DNA of 18,264 nt from Granulosicoccus sp964498925 (GCA_964498925.1 CAZCKD010000059.1:1-18264); one strand, 5' to 3'. Shown: positions 8,039 through 16,598, counted from the first letter of the stretch. Notes: generated by a model from the sequence alone, not told the origin. A program made the numbers and translations.

Positions 8039-9481
8039 GTGAGCAATACGCAAACCTACCTGAAAAGTTATATAGAAGAGCAAGGACTGGCTGAACAAAT
8101 GATTCCAGCTGTAGGCTCTCTCTACAGGGATCGAGGTGTCATCATCACGGTTTTCGGTCGAAAGCTCATGAACAGCTCGACTATTGAGATCATCAAGGCA
8201 CATCAGCAAGCGCTGCAGGTTGTCGGCGAAACAGTTTCCGTCATTGATACCGTCGCCGTGCTCAACGCCATCAAAGACATCAACCCTGGCAGCTCCAGAA
8301 TTGATATCGGCAAACTCGCCTACCGAGCGCGAAACGCGGGCGCTCTCGAAAAAAGCGATGCGCTAAAAGCGTTTATTACAGATGCATTGTCCGGTGTATC
8401 TGATGCCCCGTCGGTACTTGATCAGCCGCAAGATGTCGTGCTTTATGGCTTTGGCCGAATCGGTCGAATTCTTGCCCGATTGATGATTGAACGCACCACG
8501 TCTAGCAATCCTTTAAGGTTGCGCGCTATCGTTGTTCGTGGCGGAAAAACTGGCGACCTTCGAAAACGCGCAAGCCTACTCCGAAGAGACTCCATTCACG
8601 GCCCCTTCAACGGACACATTACCATCGATGAAGAACAGAGCGCCATTATTGCCAATGGCAACTTCATCAAAGTCATTTACGCCAATCAACCCGAAGATAT
8701 CGACTACACCGAATACGATATCAACAACGCGTTGATCGTTGACAATACCGGTGTGTTTAAAGACGAGGAAGCCTTGTCCCGACACCTTGTACCTAAAGGT
8801 GCTGCTAAGGTTTTACTCACGGCTCCGGCTAGCGGCAGCATTAAGAACATCGTATACGGCGTCAATCACGACATGATTGCCGAAGAAGACAATATTGTCT
8901 GCGCGGCAAGCTGTACCACTAATGCTATTACACCGGTACTTAAAGTCATCAACGATCGTTTCGGTATCGAGAACGGACATATAGAAACCGTTCATTCCTA
9001 CACAAACGATCAAAACCTGATTGATAACTATCACAAGGCCGAAAGGCGTGGTCGAAGTGCACCGTTAAATATGGTTTTGACATCGACAGGTGCTGCTAAA
9101 GCGGTGTCCAAAGCCCTACCTGAAATGGCTGGAAAGCTAACAGGCAATGCCATTCGTGTTCCTACACCTAATGTGTCAATGGCGGTTTGCAATTTGAACC
9201 TTGGCAAAGACACGACTCGAGAAGAGCTCAATGAGTATGTCCGCGATATGGCATTCAACTCAGAGCTTCATCAACAGATAAGCTATTCCTATAGCACTGA
9301 AGTAGTCTCAACCGATTTCGTGGGTACACCCGAACCTGCCATTTTCGATTCTGTAGCTACCATCGTTGATGGTAGCCGATGTGTTTTGTATGTCTGGTAT
9401 GACAATGAATACGGATATAGCACCCAAGTGCTACGCGTGATGCAACATATGATTGGACTTCATATCGTCAACATCACGTAG
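8039..9481 (+). CDS. gap: Glyceraldehyde-3-phosphate dehydrogenase, long proteobacterial type with N-terminal extension
   Basis: 480 residues from the GTG start. Residues 1-130 are a helical extension (with the segment SLYRDRGVIITVFGRKL) found in a long GAPDH subgroup of gammaproteobacteria. The classic enzyme follows: Rossmann glycine motif GFGRIGR at 137-143, DNTGVF near 235-240, active-site SCTTN with Cys292, catalytic His319 in HSYTN, TSTGAAKAV, and YDNEYGYS near the end. It should oxidise glyceraldehyde-3-phosphate to 1,3-bisphosphoglycerate with NAD(P). In organisms with two GAPDHs the long form is thought to favour one direction of flux, but which one is not shown here. It is convergent with the DUF4159 gene (17-bp gap). 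Confidence 0.93.
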   Translation: MSNTQTYLKSYIEEQGLAEQMIPAVGSLYRDRGVIITVFGRKLMNSSTIEIIKAHQQALQVVGETVSVIDTVAVLNAIKDINPGSSRIDIGKLAYRARNAGALEKSDALKAFITDALSGVSDAPSVLDQPQDVVLYGFGRIGRILARLMIERTTSSNPLRLRAIVVRGGKTGDLRKRASLLRRDSIHGPFNGHITIDEEQSAIIANGNFIKVIYANQPEDIDYTEYDINNALIVDNTGVFKDEEALSRHLVPKGAAKVLLTAPASGSIKNIVYGVNHDMIAEEDNIVCAASCTTNAITPVLKVINDRFGIENGHIETVHSYTNDQNLIDNYHKAERRGRSAPLNMVLTSTGAAKAVSKALPEMAGKLTGNAIRVPTPNVSMAVCNLNLGKDTTREELNEYVRDMAFNSELHQQISYSYSTEVVSTDFVGTPEPAIFDSVATIVDGSRCVLYVWYDNEYGYSTQVLRVMQHMIGLHIVNIT

Positions 9482-9498
9482 CCCGCCTTAAGGGAGCA

Positions 9499-10377
9499 TT
9501 AGTGCGTCATGCTATAAATGACATAGTTGACGCCAAGCCGATAAGCAGTCGCCGTATAGAGCGCACTGTACTCTTCCATATCGGCGTGCTCCCAGGCATC
9601 GCCTAAGTCCATATTCCAATTGATGATGGACATGATTCTTCCGTCATCATCAAGAACACCGCGCCATTTGGGTTGCTGTCGCGATGTATTGCTCTCATTG
9701 ACCGCAGACGTTTTCTCAATGGGTAGTTCCCAGGTTTCGCCGGGGTTCAAACACAGCGCGCGTAAACCGGGAATTTGGATAAATTCGTTGATATCAAAGT
9801 GCACGCTGAAGATTTCATGATCAGAGGGAATGTCCACGATCGGTCTATCAGGAAACACCTGCCCCATCCAACGCTCAAATTGCTCCCACTGGTAGGAGCC
9901 ATGAAAGTCGTCGACTAATAGGAATCCCCCCCTGAGCAAATACTCGCGAAGCTTTTCGGCTTCGTCGTCAGAAAAGGATGCAAAGCCGGCCTCGACGATG
10001 TAAAGCATCGGATAGTCATAGATGCGATCGTCGAGCAAAAACAAAGACTGACTATCCCCGTTTGTATCCAGTCGGGTTAATCGTTTTAGCGCGGCAATAA
10101 AATGCGGTTCTGATTCAGAACAATCCGCCTGCCAATGCGGGTAGCCGATTCTATCGCCCAGGTTATTGATGGCCACCTGGTTGTCGTTAAAAATGAGGCG
10201 CGAAAATGTAAATTCCTCATTTGCAGGTCTTGCCAACGCCAGTGGACACTCAGGTCTCTGAGGCGTGCTGCATATGGCAAGCTGTGACTGCGCTGAGCTT
10301 AACGACGTCAAGCCAGACAGAACAACACCTGCCACTAATGCAAAGCACTTAGACGTATCGATTAACGATGTTTTCAA
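9499..10377 (-). CDS. Exported DUF4159 domain protein, TTG start overlapping the end of xylA
   Basis: 292 residues from the TTG at 10377. This start was chosen because AGGAG lies four bases upstream and because it gives a proper Sec signal (MKTSLIDTSK, a hydrophobic core, then SLSSAQ). The longer frame up to 10503 lies inside xylA and reads as non-signal sequence. The mature part matches DUF4159: FTFSRLIF, a 'YPHWQADCSESE' block, LTRLDTNG, YPMLYIVEAGF, LREYLLRGGFLLVDDFHG, VFPDRPIVDIPSDHEIF, and a late TATAYRLGVNYVIY. The family has a ThuA/class I amidotransferase-like fold; its activity is unknown. The first 29 bp overlap the last codons of xylA, so the two are probably co-transcribed and coupled. 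Whether it serves xylose or xylan use is only inferred from position. Confidence 0.87.
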   Translation of the reverse strand: MKTSLIDTSKCFALVAGVVLSGLTSLSSAQSQLAICSTPQRPECPLALARPANEEFTFSRLIFNDNQVAINNLGDRIGYPHWQADCSESEPHFIAALKRLTRLDTNGDSQSLFLLDDRIYDYPMLYIVEAGFASFSDDEAEKLREYLLRGGFLLVDDFHGSYQWEQFERWMGQVFPDRPIVDIPSDHEIFSVHFDINEFIQIPGLRALCLNPGETWELPIEKTSAVNESNTSRQQPKWRGVLDDDGRIMSIINWNMDLGDAWEHADMEEYSALYTATAYRLGVNYVIYSMTH

Positions 10378-11659
10378 GCTTCTCCTGCCTTCCAGATGTC
10401 GGTGTCGGGTTGATATCATTGTTGACAACGTAATCGGCGATATCGTCCAACGCCATAGTGCCGTCAAGCATCTTCTTAGCTGTTTCGTCCCCCCAACCCT
10501 CATATCGTTCCGTCAATGGTGTGGACAAAGCACCGTCTTCGATCATTTTTGCAGCAGCTTTCAATCCTCGAGCACAACAATCCATACCGCCAATGTGCGC
10601 AATGAGTAGGTCTTCCGGATCGATTGACTGTCGTCGGAGTTTCGCATCAAAGTTAGTTCCACCGCTCTGGAAACCACCACCGCTGAGCACATGATAATAG
10701 GCTAAAGCCATTTCAGGCACGTTATTCGGGAACTGATCAGTATCCCAACCAGACTGGTAATCATTACGGTTCATATCTATCGAACCGAATATGCCTAAGG
10801 CATTGGCCAGAGCCAACTCATGTTCGAAGGAATGTCCGGCCAATATGGCGTGGCCTTGCTCGATATTGACTTTGACTTCGTTCTCCAGGCCATACCGTTT
10901 TAAGAACCCGTACACCGTCGCGACATCAAAATCGTACTGATGCTTCGTCGGCTCCTGTGGCTTAGGCTCAATCAGTATATTTCCTTTAAACCCGATCTTA
11001 TGTTTGTACTCAACAACCATATTCAGAAAACGCCCCATCTGGTCGAGTTCTCGTTTCAAATCGGTATTGAGTAAGGTTTCGTAGCCTTCGCGGCCACCCC
11101 ACAACACATAGTTTTCGCCGTTGAGTTTTTGCGTTGCATCGATACAGCTTTTAACGGTTGCCGCCGAAAAAGCGAATACATCAGGATCAGGATTGGTCGA
11201 GGCGCCCGACATATAGCGTCTGTGCGAGAACAGATTCGCCGTTCCCCACAAGAGCTTCACACCGGTGGATTCCATCTTAGGCCCGAAATAATCCACCATA
11301 GCTTCAAGATTTCGAGTGTTTTCGGCGAACGTCGCACCTTCTGGCCGTATGTCGAAATCATGGAAACAGAAGTACGGTACACCTAATGCCGAGAACATTT
11401 CAAAGGCCACGTCGGCTTTTAACTGTGCTTGTTTTAAGGTGTCCCCAAACCATGGCCTCTCGAAGGTTTGCCCGCCAAATGGATCACCGCCGGGCCAGAC
11501 AAAGTTGTGCCAGTAGCAGACAGCGAAACGGAGGTGATCCTCCAAACGCTTCCCCATGACAAGCTCATCGGGTTGATAATATCTAAACTCGAGAGGATTA
11601 CGGCTCTCCGGACCACCGTATGCAATTTTATCTACGTCACCGAAAAAACCTGTACTCAT
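10349..11659 (-). CDS. xylA: Xylose isomerase
   Basis: 436 residues, close to the 440 of E. coli XylA. It converts D-xylose to D-xylulose in the cytoplasm with two divalent metal ions. The ATG at 11659 is chosen: MSTGFFGDVDKI is the usual family N-terminus and AGGGG lies nine bases upstream, whereas 28 extra residues to 11743 are unrelated. Catalytic and metal residues are all present: His100 and Asp103 in CFHDFD, Glu231 and Lys233 in EPKPQEPTKHQYD, Glu267 and His270 in NIEQGH, Asp295, Asp306, Asp308 and Asp338. It is divergent from the ROK repressor gene across an inverted repeat, which suggests xylose-responsive control, and is followed by the overlapping DUF4159 gene. Confidence 0.97.
   Translation of the reverse strand: MSTGFFGDVDKIAYGGPESRNPLEFRYYQPDELVMGKRLEDHLRFAVCYWHNFVWPGGDPFGGQTFERPWFGDTLKQAQLKADVAFEMFSALGVPYFCFHDFDIRPEGATFAENTRNLEAMVDYFGPKMESTGVKLLWGTANLFSHRRYMSGASTNPDPDVFAFSAATVKSCIDATQKLNGENYVLWGGREGYETLLNTDLKRELDQMGRFLNMVVEYKHKIGFKGNILIEPKPQEPTKHQYDFDVATVYGFLKRYGLENEVKVNIEQGHAILAGHSFEHELALANALGIFGSIDMNRNDYQSGWDTDQFPNNVPEMALAYYHVLSGGGFQSGGTNFDAKLRRQSIDPEDLLIAHIGGMDCCARGLKAAAKMIEDGALSTPLTERYEGWGDETAKKMLDGTMALDDIADYVVNNDINPTPTSGRQEKLENIVNRYV
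10382..10386 (-). promoter_or_regulatory. Ribosome binding site for the DUF4159 TTG start, inside xylA
   Basis: AGGAG on the minus strand lies four bases before the TTG at 10377. It is within the last codons of xylA and decides the start over an ATG at 10419. Confidence 0.65.
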
Positions 11660-11773
11660 GCCAAGAACCCCTAGAATAAATGAGCTGCCCATGAGTTCAG
11701 GCCTTCGATCAGCCCGGTCCAGCAGTAGCTTATCGCAGAACAATCAAAACTCAGAGGTAATTTATAGGCCAGA

Positions 11774-11803
11774 ATTATTTATTTCACGCCTTAAATAAAT
11801 AAT
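11774..11803. promoter_or_regulatory. Candidate xyl operator: inverted repeat in the xylA-repressor gap
   Basis: ATTATTTATTT (11774-11784) and AAATAAATAAT (11793-11803) are perfect 11-base complements around an eight-base centre (CACGCCTT). A/T-rich arms with TTATTT/AAATAA around a GC-containing centre resemble operators of ROK-family repressors such as NagC and Mlc. It lies upstream of both divergent genes, 66 bp before the repressor ATG, next to a CATAAT -10-like element (11805-11810, plus) and a TATAAA element (11761-11766, minus). Binding of the repressor here would control both directions. Confidence 0.65.
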
Positions 11804-11868
11804 GCATAATCCGGTTTCACCTGTCCACTCATTTTCCAAAAAATTAAATAAACCCACAAATCGAGAAG

Positions 11869-13098
11869 ATGGAACACTCAGCAATAATCAGAAGCGATGA
11901 CCTGCGTATAGAGAATCGCAGGCGCTTGCTGAAAAGCTTAAGAGTACGTGGAGATTCCACGCCCTCTCAGCTTTCTGATTCAACCGGCCTGAGTGCGGCA
12001 TCGGTATCTTCCTTGTGCACACAGCTCATAGAACAAGGATTTCTGAAAAGCCGCAAACTCTCCAAAGAGGGTTCCAAGTCCAGCCGCGGCCGTCCGGCTA
12101 CCCTGCTTTCTTTGAATTCAGAAGCTGGCTTCAGTGTCTCCGTCGATATAACCATTGACCGGCTCCGTGCACAACGTATCGACTATGCCGGCAATGTCGC
12201 CGAATACGAGACGTACAACCTTCGAACCTTAGATATGTCCTCAGAGGTTCTCATATCCACAATTGGCAATGCCATTCAGGATATTTGCGAGAAATCGGGT
12301 ATCAAAAAGCTATTCAGTATCTCCATCGGTTTTCAAGGTGTCACCGAGCACAGCACCGGCAAGCTGCTCTGGTCACCGGTTATTACACCCAGAAACGTCC
12401 CATTGGGTGAAGCGCTACAGAAACGTTTCGCTGTCGACGTGCAAGTCAGCAACGATTGCCAGCTTATGTCAGAGGCGCTAAGCGTGGAACATCACGAATC
12501 GATGGGCAGCTCGTTTGCCACCGTTCTTTTTTCCCATGGTATTGGATTGGGACTGTTCTTAAACGGGCGTCCTTTCTCAGGCATCCAATCCTCAGCACTG
12601 GAGTTGGGCCACTTGCCATTTGAACGAAACGGTGCGATGTGCCGGTGCGGTAAGCGTGGATGCATTGAAGCCTATGCCGCACGCTATGGAATCGAAAGAA
12701 TGGCTATGGGTAGTTCGCTGGAAGATGCGCCTGCGGGTCGTGTATCAGACGATGTATTCCAACAATTAGTCGATCAAGCCATTGACGGGAACGAAGCCGC
12801 TCAACAAGCATTTACTATCGCAGGTGCAGCGGTTGCCGAAGGGTTAGTGCACTTATTCACGCTGTTCGATCCGATGCCAGTGGCACTGGTGGGCCACGAT
12901 GAAAACGCTATAAAATTTATAAGAGAAGGCATCGACGCAATTTTTAAGCAACGCCTTACCTCAGAGATTAAGAGCGAAGATCTGATCCACGTCTTCGACA
13001 ACGAAGAGCGATTGCTCGATCGAGGTTTAAAACACAGCAGTCTGCAAATGCTTGATGATTTGTTTGCGAATAGCACATCACAAATGGAAGATAGCTAG
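11869..13098 (+). CDS. xylR: ROK-family transcriptional repressor of the xylose genes (XylR-like)
   Basis: 409 residues. The N-terminus (about 17-62) is a winged helix-turn-helix: LKSLRVRGDSTPSQLSDSTG then a recognition helix around LSAASVSSLCTQLIEQG, with the SRGRPATLLSLN wing typical of ROK repressors. The rest is the ROK sugar-binding domain, with the conserved ELGH (His248) and zinc cysteines in CRCGKRGCIEAY (258, 260, 265). The usual sugar-kinase phosphate loop DxGxT is replaced by DITID (93-97), as expected for a repressor rather than a kinase. Location between xylA and xylB makes xylose or a derivative the probable effector; the symbol is inferred from that. Only a close, weak GAG precedes the ATG, so translation may be low. 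xylB follows after 95 bp. Confidence 0.9.
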   Translation: MEHSAIIRSDDLRIENRRRLLKSLRVRGDSTPSQLSDSTGLSAASVSSLCTQLIEQGFLKSRKLSKEGSKSSRGRPATLLSLNSEAGFSVSVDITIDRLRAQRIDYAGNVAEYETYNLRTLDMSSEVLISTIGNAIQDICEKSGIKKLFSISIGFQGVTEHSTGKLLWSPVITPRNVPLGEALQKRFAVDVQVSNDCQLMSEALSVEHHESMGSSFATVLFSHGIGLGLFLNGRPFSGIQSSALELGHLPFERNGAMCRCGKRGCIEAYAARYGIERMAMGSSLEDAPAGRVSDDVFQQLVDQAIDGNEAAQQAFTIAGAAVAEGLVHLFTLFDPMPVALVGHDENAIKFIREGIDAIFKQRLTSEIKSEDLIHVFDNEERLLDRGLKHSSLQMLDDLFANSTSQMEDS

Positions 13099-13135
13099 AG
13101 TGATCATTTGATGGCTAAAGCAATGATTGCTCACT
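13099..13135 (+). other. Imperfect stem-loop between xylR and xylB
   Basis: AGTGA (13099-13103) pairs with TCACT (13131-13135), and TCATTTG (13104-13110) with CAATGA (13121-13126) with one bulged T; a four-base bulge (TTGC) interrupts the right arm and the loop is ten bases. It begins right after the repressor stop. No T-run follows, so it is more likely a processing or stability element, or chance, than a terminator. Confidence 0.3.
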
Positions 13136-13193
13136 GGTCACAAGGCGGGTCGGCCTGCAAGATAACCGGAACACACCACACGGAGCATTCAGT

Positions 13194-14642
13194 ATGTACT
13201 TAGGCATTGACCTCGGGACATCCAGCGTAAAAACCCTATTGATGGACGACGAACAAGTTGTCATCACAAGTGCCACTGCTCCGGTTTCAGTCAGCCGCCC
13301 GCACGACGGCTGGTCCGAACAAGATCCTGCCCATTGGATAGAGGCCATCAAAGCCACACTGGGTGAAATAAAAAGCACTCAGCCAAAAGAACTCTCAGCC
13401 GTCAGAGGTATCGGGCTGTCCGGTCATATGCACGGTGCCACGCTATTAGACAAAAACGACAAGGTCATTCGGCCCTGCCTTCTATGGAACGATACTCGAA
13501 GCGCAAAGCAGGCGCAGCGTCTCGACACAGCAGAGTCTCGTCGCATCGCCGGCAATATTCTATTCCCAGGCTTTACCGCCCCAAAAACCGTCTGGGTTGC
13601 GGACAACGAGCCTGAAGCTTTCGCTCAAGTAGCCAAAGTATTGTTGCCCAAAGACTTCGTGCGCCTCTGGTTAACTGGTGAGCATGTTAGCGAAATGTCC
13701 GACGCTGCCGGCACCGGTTGGCTTGATGTTGAAGGTCGCCGTTGGAGCGACGAATTGTTACAGGCCTCAGGACTGAGCTCTGATCAAATGCCGTGGCTTG
13801 TAGAAGGCACCGAAGCCTCAGGCACTCTGCGCGGTGAATTAGCGAAAGAGTACGGAATGACAAACAATGTCGTTATAGCCGGTGGTGCCGGTGATAACGC
13901 CGCTAGCGCCTGCGGTATGGGTACGGTCGCTGCCGGTAACGCTTTTTTATCGTTGGGTACTTCAGGCGTCTTGTTTGCTGCCAATGACAGCTATCAACCC
14001 AATGCAGAGAGTGCGGTTCATGCGTTTTGTCATGCCCTGCCCGGCACCTGGCATCAGATGGGTGTAATCCTTGCGGCAACTGACGCACTCAACTGGTTAT
14101 CCAACCTTGTTCAACGCAGTCCGGAGGAACTCACCCGACAATTGGAAGGTACTCCTGCGACACCCACCGATCTGATATTCCTGCCCTATTTAGGGGGTGA
14201 ACGAACACCGATAAATGATGCTAACGCTCGCGGTGTATTCGTCGGACTTAAGCACTCGACAGACGCGGCAGAGATGACCCGTGCTGTTCTTCAAGGAGTC
14301 AGCTTTGCGTTTCGTGATTGCCAGCTGGCTCTGCAAACAGCAGGCACAACGTTGACACAAGCAACAGCCATCGGTGGCGGTGCAAAATCAAATTACTGGC
14401 TACAGTTAATCGCAAATACATTAAACATTCCGCTGGCCGTTCCATCAGATGGTGATTACGGCGCTAGCCTGGGCGCTGCTAGATTGGGCTTGATCGCAGC
14501 AGAGGAAGCCAACCCTTCTTCCGTGTGTACAGCGCCACAAACAGAGCGAATTGTTGAACCTGCGGGGAATATTGGACAGTTTGTCGAGCTACACGAGAAA
14601 TACCGCGCAAGCTATCAAGCCTTGACGGCCATCATGTCTTAA
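13194..14642 (+). CDS. xylB: Xylulokinase
   Basis: 482 residues, the normal length for XylB of the FGGY kinase family. It phosphorylates D-xylulose with ATP to xylulose-5-phosphate, which enters the pentose phosphate pathway. The N-terminal phosphate loop is DLGTSSVK (6-13); the sugar-binding SGHMHGA lies at about 76-82; the second domain has the catalytic Asp234 in GGAGDNAASACGMG, the SLGTSG loop, PYLGGERTP and the GGGAKS nucleotide motif near 398. GGAG lies eight bases before the ATG. Together with xylA it completes the isomerase pathway. It is convergent with the thioredoxin-like gene with 15 bp between stops and no visible terminator. Confidence 0.97.
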   Translation: MYLGIDLGTSSVKTLLMDDEQVVITSATAPVSVSRPHDGWSEQDPAHWIEAIKATLGEIKSTQPKELSAVRGIGLSGHMHGATLLDKNDKVIRPCLLWNDTRSAKQAQRLDTAESRRIAGNILFPGFTAPKTVWVADNEPEAFAQVAKVLLPKDFVRLWLTGEHVSEMSDAAGTGWLDVEGRRWSDELLQASGLSSDQMPWLVEGTEASGTLRGELAKEYGMTNNVVIAGGAGDNAASACGMGTVAAGNAFLSLGTSGVLFAANDSYQPNAESAVHAFCHALPGTWHQMGVILAATDALNWLSNLVQRSPEELTRQLEGTPATPTDLIFLPYLGGERTPINDANARGVFVGLKHSTDAAEMTRAVLQGVSFAFRDCQLALQTAGTTLTQATAIGGGAKSNYWLQLIANTLNIPLAVPSDGDYGASLGAARLGLIAAEEANPSSVCTAPQTERIVEPAGNIGQFVELHEKYRASYQALTAIMS

Positions 14643-14657
14643 CGCAAAAACCGCACA

Positions 14658-15158
14658 TCACTTACCAGCGACAACAGATTCCAACAGCGCACGTTCGATT
14701 TTGCCGGCTCGTGCACCTGCTAAACGACCATCAGGGGAGAATAACAAATAGGTGGGTGTTGCTCTGAAATCCTTGCCGGTCAACTCCCGATATTGACGAT
14801 GGAATACGTCCGTAAAAACGACTAAGTTGGGATACGTTGGCTGGTGCTTATCCACCAGCTTTTTAATACCGGGATAGTTTTCATGCCCATCAAGCGCGAT
14901 ACCGACCACACGCGCATCTTTGGAATGGTGTTGTCGATGGAAATCTTCGATCATCGGTTTTTGTTCTTCGCACGGAATACAGTCTGTTGACCAGAACATC
15001 ACCAGGGTCCATTTTCCACCACCCACATAATTGTTGAGATTAACCCGGCTGGCATCCAGAGCTTGCAACTGAAAAGCATGGGAAGACGTGCTCACTGAGC
15101 ACAGCAATATGATGGCAGGTATCAGTAAAGTCCAAGGCCTAACAAGCATGCTGATCAT
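14658..15158 (-). CDS. TlpA/ResA-like periplasmic thioredoxin-fold protein
   Basis: 166 residues. A Sec signal (hydrophobic core 9-22, cleavage after SHA near 28) exports it to the periplasm; there is no lipobox. The thioredoxin fold is clear: MFWSTDCIPCEEQKP with the redox pair Cys60-Ile-Pro-Cys63, a VVGIALD strand, a central insertion of the TlpA/AhpC-TSA kind, and the cis-proline in ATPTYLLF (Pro135). Such proteins reduce or exchange disulfides in exported proteins or in cytochrome c maturation. No cytochrome genes are nearby. It starts 8 bp after the stop of the OmpA-like lipoprotein gene on the same strand, so the two are probably one operon and that lipoprotein, with its two conserved cysteines, is a plausible substrate (inference). 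A start at Met4 is possible. Confidence 0.88.
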   Translation of the reverse strand: MISMLVRPWTLLIPAIILLCSVSTSSHAFQLQALDASRVNLNNYVGGGKWTLVMFWSTDCIPCEEQKPMIEDFHRQHHSKDARVVGIALDGHENYPGIKKLVDKHQPTYPNLVVFTDVFHRQYRELTGKDFRATPTYLLFSPDGRLAGARAGKIERALLESVVAGK

Positions 15159-15166
15159 TTATATGT

Positions 15167-16399
15167 CTAGCTTTTCCGATTGAGCGTAAGCACCACCCCA
15201 CGTCGAGGTAGTGTATTTCCTTCACTATCGCCCGCCCAGCAACCTTCGTCAAGAATCTTGTCGCGATCAACACCTGCAAATAGCAAAGCTTCTCTCACTC
15301 GACTAGCTCTTCCCAGTGCTAGTGCGGCATTCCCTTGCTCTAAAGCTGTCGGCCCCATTGAACACCCGATAACTGAAAAAATATCACTAGACGATTGATA
15401 GCGAGTCACCATATTCTCGACAAGTTGCTTATTAAGATTTCCTAAGCGTAAGGAATCATTTGGAAACGTTAGTATTTGTTGAGCAACGATATCTAACTCG
15501 GTTAGTACGTCGACATAATTTGAAGTTCCCAGCTCAAAGACGTTTTGCACTTCAGATAAAGCCACCAGCGGCAGTGCAAACGAACCGGCACCAAATTGCG
15601 CTGACACCATATTCTGTAGCGGGTTGATTTCATCAGGAATAGACAAAGGAGTTCGGTCTGTTGTTTCACGTACAACTTCCAACGGTTCGTCGGTGGTTGC
15701 GGCCACAAATGTTTCTGATGTTTGCGCTATTGGCGAGTCTTCTGTTGGTGCTTCGCTGGTGGCAATAGACGTGGAAATATCGACCAATGGTATTCCAGAT
15801 GTTGTACCACTGTTTGGCGAGGTGGATGCAAAAGCTGCATCGTTGAGAATGACCTTCGTTGCATCTGCACCCCGAACGTATAGCGGAGTTACCGGGTGAA
15901 CATTGTTTATTAGCAAGCCTCCATACGTGCGTCGCATCTCTACTGCACCCACGGCAATCTCAAAGCGATGTCGACCTGCCGCATCATTATAACTTTCGTC
16001 ATCAAGGCGGTATTGAAAAACGTTATTGTCGGCAACGACATCGACTATTCGAACACCATAACCACCGGCTTCAAAAGCGGCCTTGAAAGATTGCGTAATG
16101 GAATCTGCGCTATCCGATCGAGGTATTTGTATCGTGGTAGCTGAAGGTGCGTGTGAAGGGATTTGTTGTAACGCGTGTACGAAGTCCTCAGCCACCATGG
16201 AAAGACCAGACTGAACATTCTGCTGGACGTGGGCGGACACTTCTACATCAGCTGATGATGCACCGGCGTTTTGACCATTATTAACAGCAACACCTTTTCT
16301 GACAGGATCAGATGGTGTCCCGGTGACGGCACAGCCTTGAACAATGATCAGTGCCAAAAGATAGGCAGTTAAATAACCGGTCAATTTAATGAAGCGCAT
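15167..16399 (-). CDS. OmpA-like lipoprotein with TrbH-like N-terminal domain (paralogue A)
   Basis: 410 residues from the ATG at 16399 (a TTG at 16414 would add five). The signal peptide ends in the lipobox VQGC with Cys23. Residues about 88-180 match the paired domain of its two neighbours: a TTIQI strand, a helix ending in AGGYGVRIV, FQYRLD, AVGAVEMRRTY and PLYVRG. This layout resembles the conjugation lipoprotein TrbH. A Thr/Ser/Glu-rich linker (about 185-260), longer than in the paralogue at 16599, follows. Residues about 306-410 are an OmpA-like fold: TFPNDSLRL, VIGCSMG, GNAALALGRASRV, GVDRDKILDEGCWA, and a terminal LPRRGVVLTL. The Asp of the usual GYTD motif is replaced by Met while the Arg before Ala is kept. 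Divergent from paralogue B; the thioredoxin-like gene follows. Function unknown. Confidence 0.75.
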   Translation of the reverse strand: MRFIKLTGYLTAYLLALIIVQGCAVTGTPSDPVRKGVAVNNGQNAGASSADVEVSAHVQQNVQSGLSMVAEDFVHALQQIPSHAPSATTIQIPRSDSADSITQSFKAAFEAGGYGVRIVDVVADNNVFQYRLDDESYNDAAGRHRFEIAVGAVEMRRTYGGLLINNVHPVTPLYVRGADATKVILNDAAFASTSPNSGTTSGIPLVDISTSIATSEAPTEDSPIAQTSETFVAATTDEPLEVVRETTDRTPLSIPDEINPLQNMVSAQFGAGSFALPLVALSEVQNVFELGTSNYVDVLTELDIVAQQILTFPNDSLRLGNLNKQLVENMVTRYQSSSDIFSVIGCSMGPTALEQGNAALALGRASRVREALLFAGVDRDKILDEGCWAGDSEGNTLPRRGVVLTLNRKS

Positions 16400-16449
16400 A
16401 ACGAATGCCCACAAATGATCAAACAGAAAAAAAACGTCTCATGAGCGTC

Positions 16450-16455
16450 ATTATA
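16450..16455 (-). promoter_or_regulatory. Consensus -10 element for lipoprotein A
   Basis: A perfect TATAAT is read on the minus strand about 51 bp upstream of the ATG at 16399. The matching -35 region (TGCAGA at 17-bp spacing) is weak, so an activator may be needed or this may be chance. No convincing -10/-35 pair was found for the plus-strand genes in the same divergent gap. Confidence 0.4.
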
Positions 16456-16598
16456 TCGACGCATTCCACAATTCTGCAGTGCTCACTGTCACGTTTGCCA
16501 CTGAAAGCTGGAACAATTCGCTATTATCGAACCACCTTCAACAGTTCGGAGATTTGGAAATCGTGATGCATCTAGAGAGCTGGACGGCCGACAACCTG

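Noticed and set aside
11660..11743. 28-codon extension of xylA
   Set aside because: The usual N-terminus MSTGFFGDVDKI starts at 11659 with its own AGGGG site.
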